In this document: piece by piece, positions 6,028-6,091 of the stretch | How positions within the stretch are numbered: position 1 is the first letter of the stretch | Layout: every line of letters begins with the position of its first letter | Assembly (NCBI GenBank): GCA_029940125.1 | Contig: JAOZRP010000159.1 | Span: forward strand, 1 to 6,091 | Origin: a bacterium | GTDB lineage: Bacteria > Desulfobacterota > Anaeroferrophillalia > Anaeroferrophillales > Anaeroferrophillaceae | Direction: 5' to 3' | Length of the DNA: 6,091 bases | Notes under the pieces: generated by a model | The model's database searches: none | Told to the model about the DNA's origin: nothing | What the model saw: the letters and a program-made list of their open reading frames with translations, nothing else | Translations under genes and position numbers: made by a program

Positions 6028-6048
6028 TTATTTATTTAAGATTGTCAA
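6021..6048 (-). promoter_or_regulatory. Probable promoter of the TetR gene
   Basis: On the minus strand, TTGACA (6048-6043) is followed after 16 bp by TTAAAT (6026-6021), four of six matches to the -10 consensus. Transcription would start near 6014, giving a leader of about 55 bases before the ATG at 5958. The rest of 6049-6091 shows no gene or clear signal. Confidence 0.5.
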
Positions 6049-6091
6049 ATATTTTTCTCGAGCTAGATTAAAGGGTGTCTTGAAAAATTAG

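Noticed and set aside
1..6091. CRISPR array, tRNA/rRNA genes, insertion sequences, toxin-antitoxin or defence genes
   Set aside because: Looked for; no repeat-spacer pattern, cloverleaf, transposase motif or recognised defence domain is visible on either strand.

Overview
The window reads as a chromosomal transport and catabolism locus of a Gram-negative bacterium. The coding sequence is GC-rich, with strong GCC/GGC/CTG codon preference, and three products carry or appear to carry N-terminal export signals. Gene content and style (TAXI-type TRAP importer, DUF1850 protein, CecR/YbiH-like TetR regulator, CAG-type heptad repeats between genes) fit a Deltaproteobacteria/Desulfobacterota-like organism. 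That assignment is an inference and is not proven by anything in the window.

Layout. Bases 1-124 are an AT-rich leader with a possible promoter and a strong ribosome binding site. Five plus-strand genes follow: a small exported beta-rich protein of unknown function (125-550), a TAXI-family TRAP substrate-binding protein (620-1609), a DUF1850 protein (1792-2298), a fused TRAP permease (2295-4193), and an FAD-dependent oxidoreductase of the L-2-hydroxyglutarate oxidase (LhgO) superfamily (about 4180-5280). The last three overlap one another (4 bp and about 14 bp) and are surely co-transcribed. The 182-bp gap between the binding-protein gene and the DUF1850 gene is unusually structured: a 10-bp perfect hairpin, a run of 7-bp CAG heptads with inverted partners, and a perfect 14-bp inverted repeat enclosing a second small stem. 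A TetR-family gene (5332-5958, minus strand) converges on the operon. Its upstream region (5959-6091) is AT-rich and holds two inverted repeats, an 11-bp direct repeat and two opposed TTGACA boxes, which suggests autoregulation and a divergent gene beyond the right edge.

How the genes work together. The binding protein would capture an organic acid in the periplasm, and the DctQM-type permease would import it using an ion gradient. DUF1850 is a common companion of TAXI permeases. The oxidoreductase would act on the imported compound or a derivative, so a 2-hydroxy acid (2-hydroxyglutarate is one specific candidate) is a reasonable but unproven substrate.

I see no mobile element, CRISPR array, RNA gene or obvious new defence system. 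The most notable signals are the structured intergenic region, the uncharacterised leading exported protein, the transporter-oxidase pairing, and the operator-like architecture next to the TetR gene.
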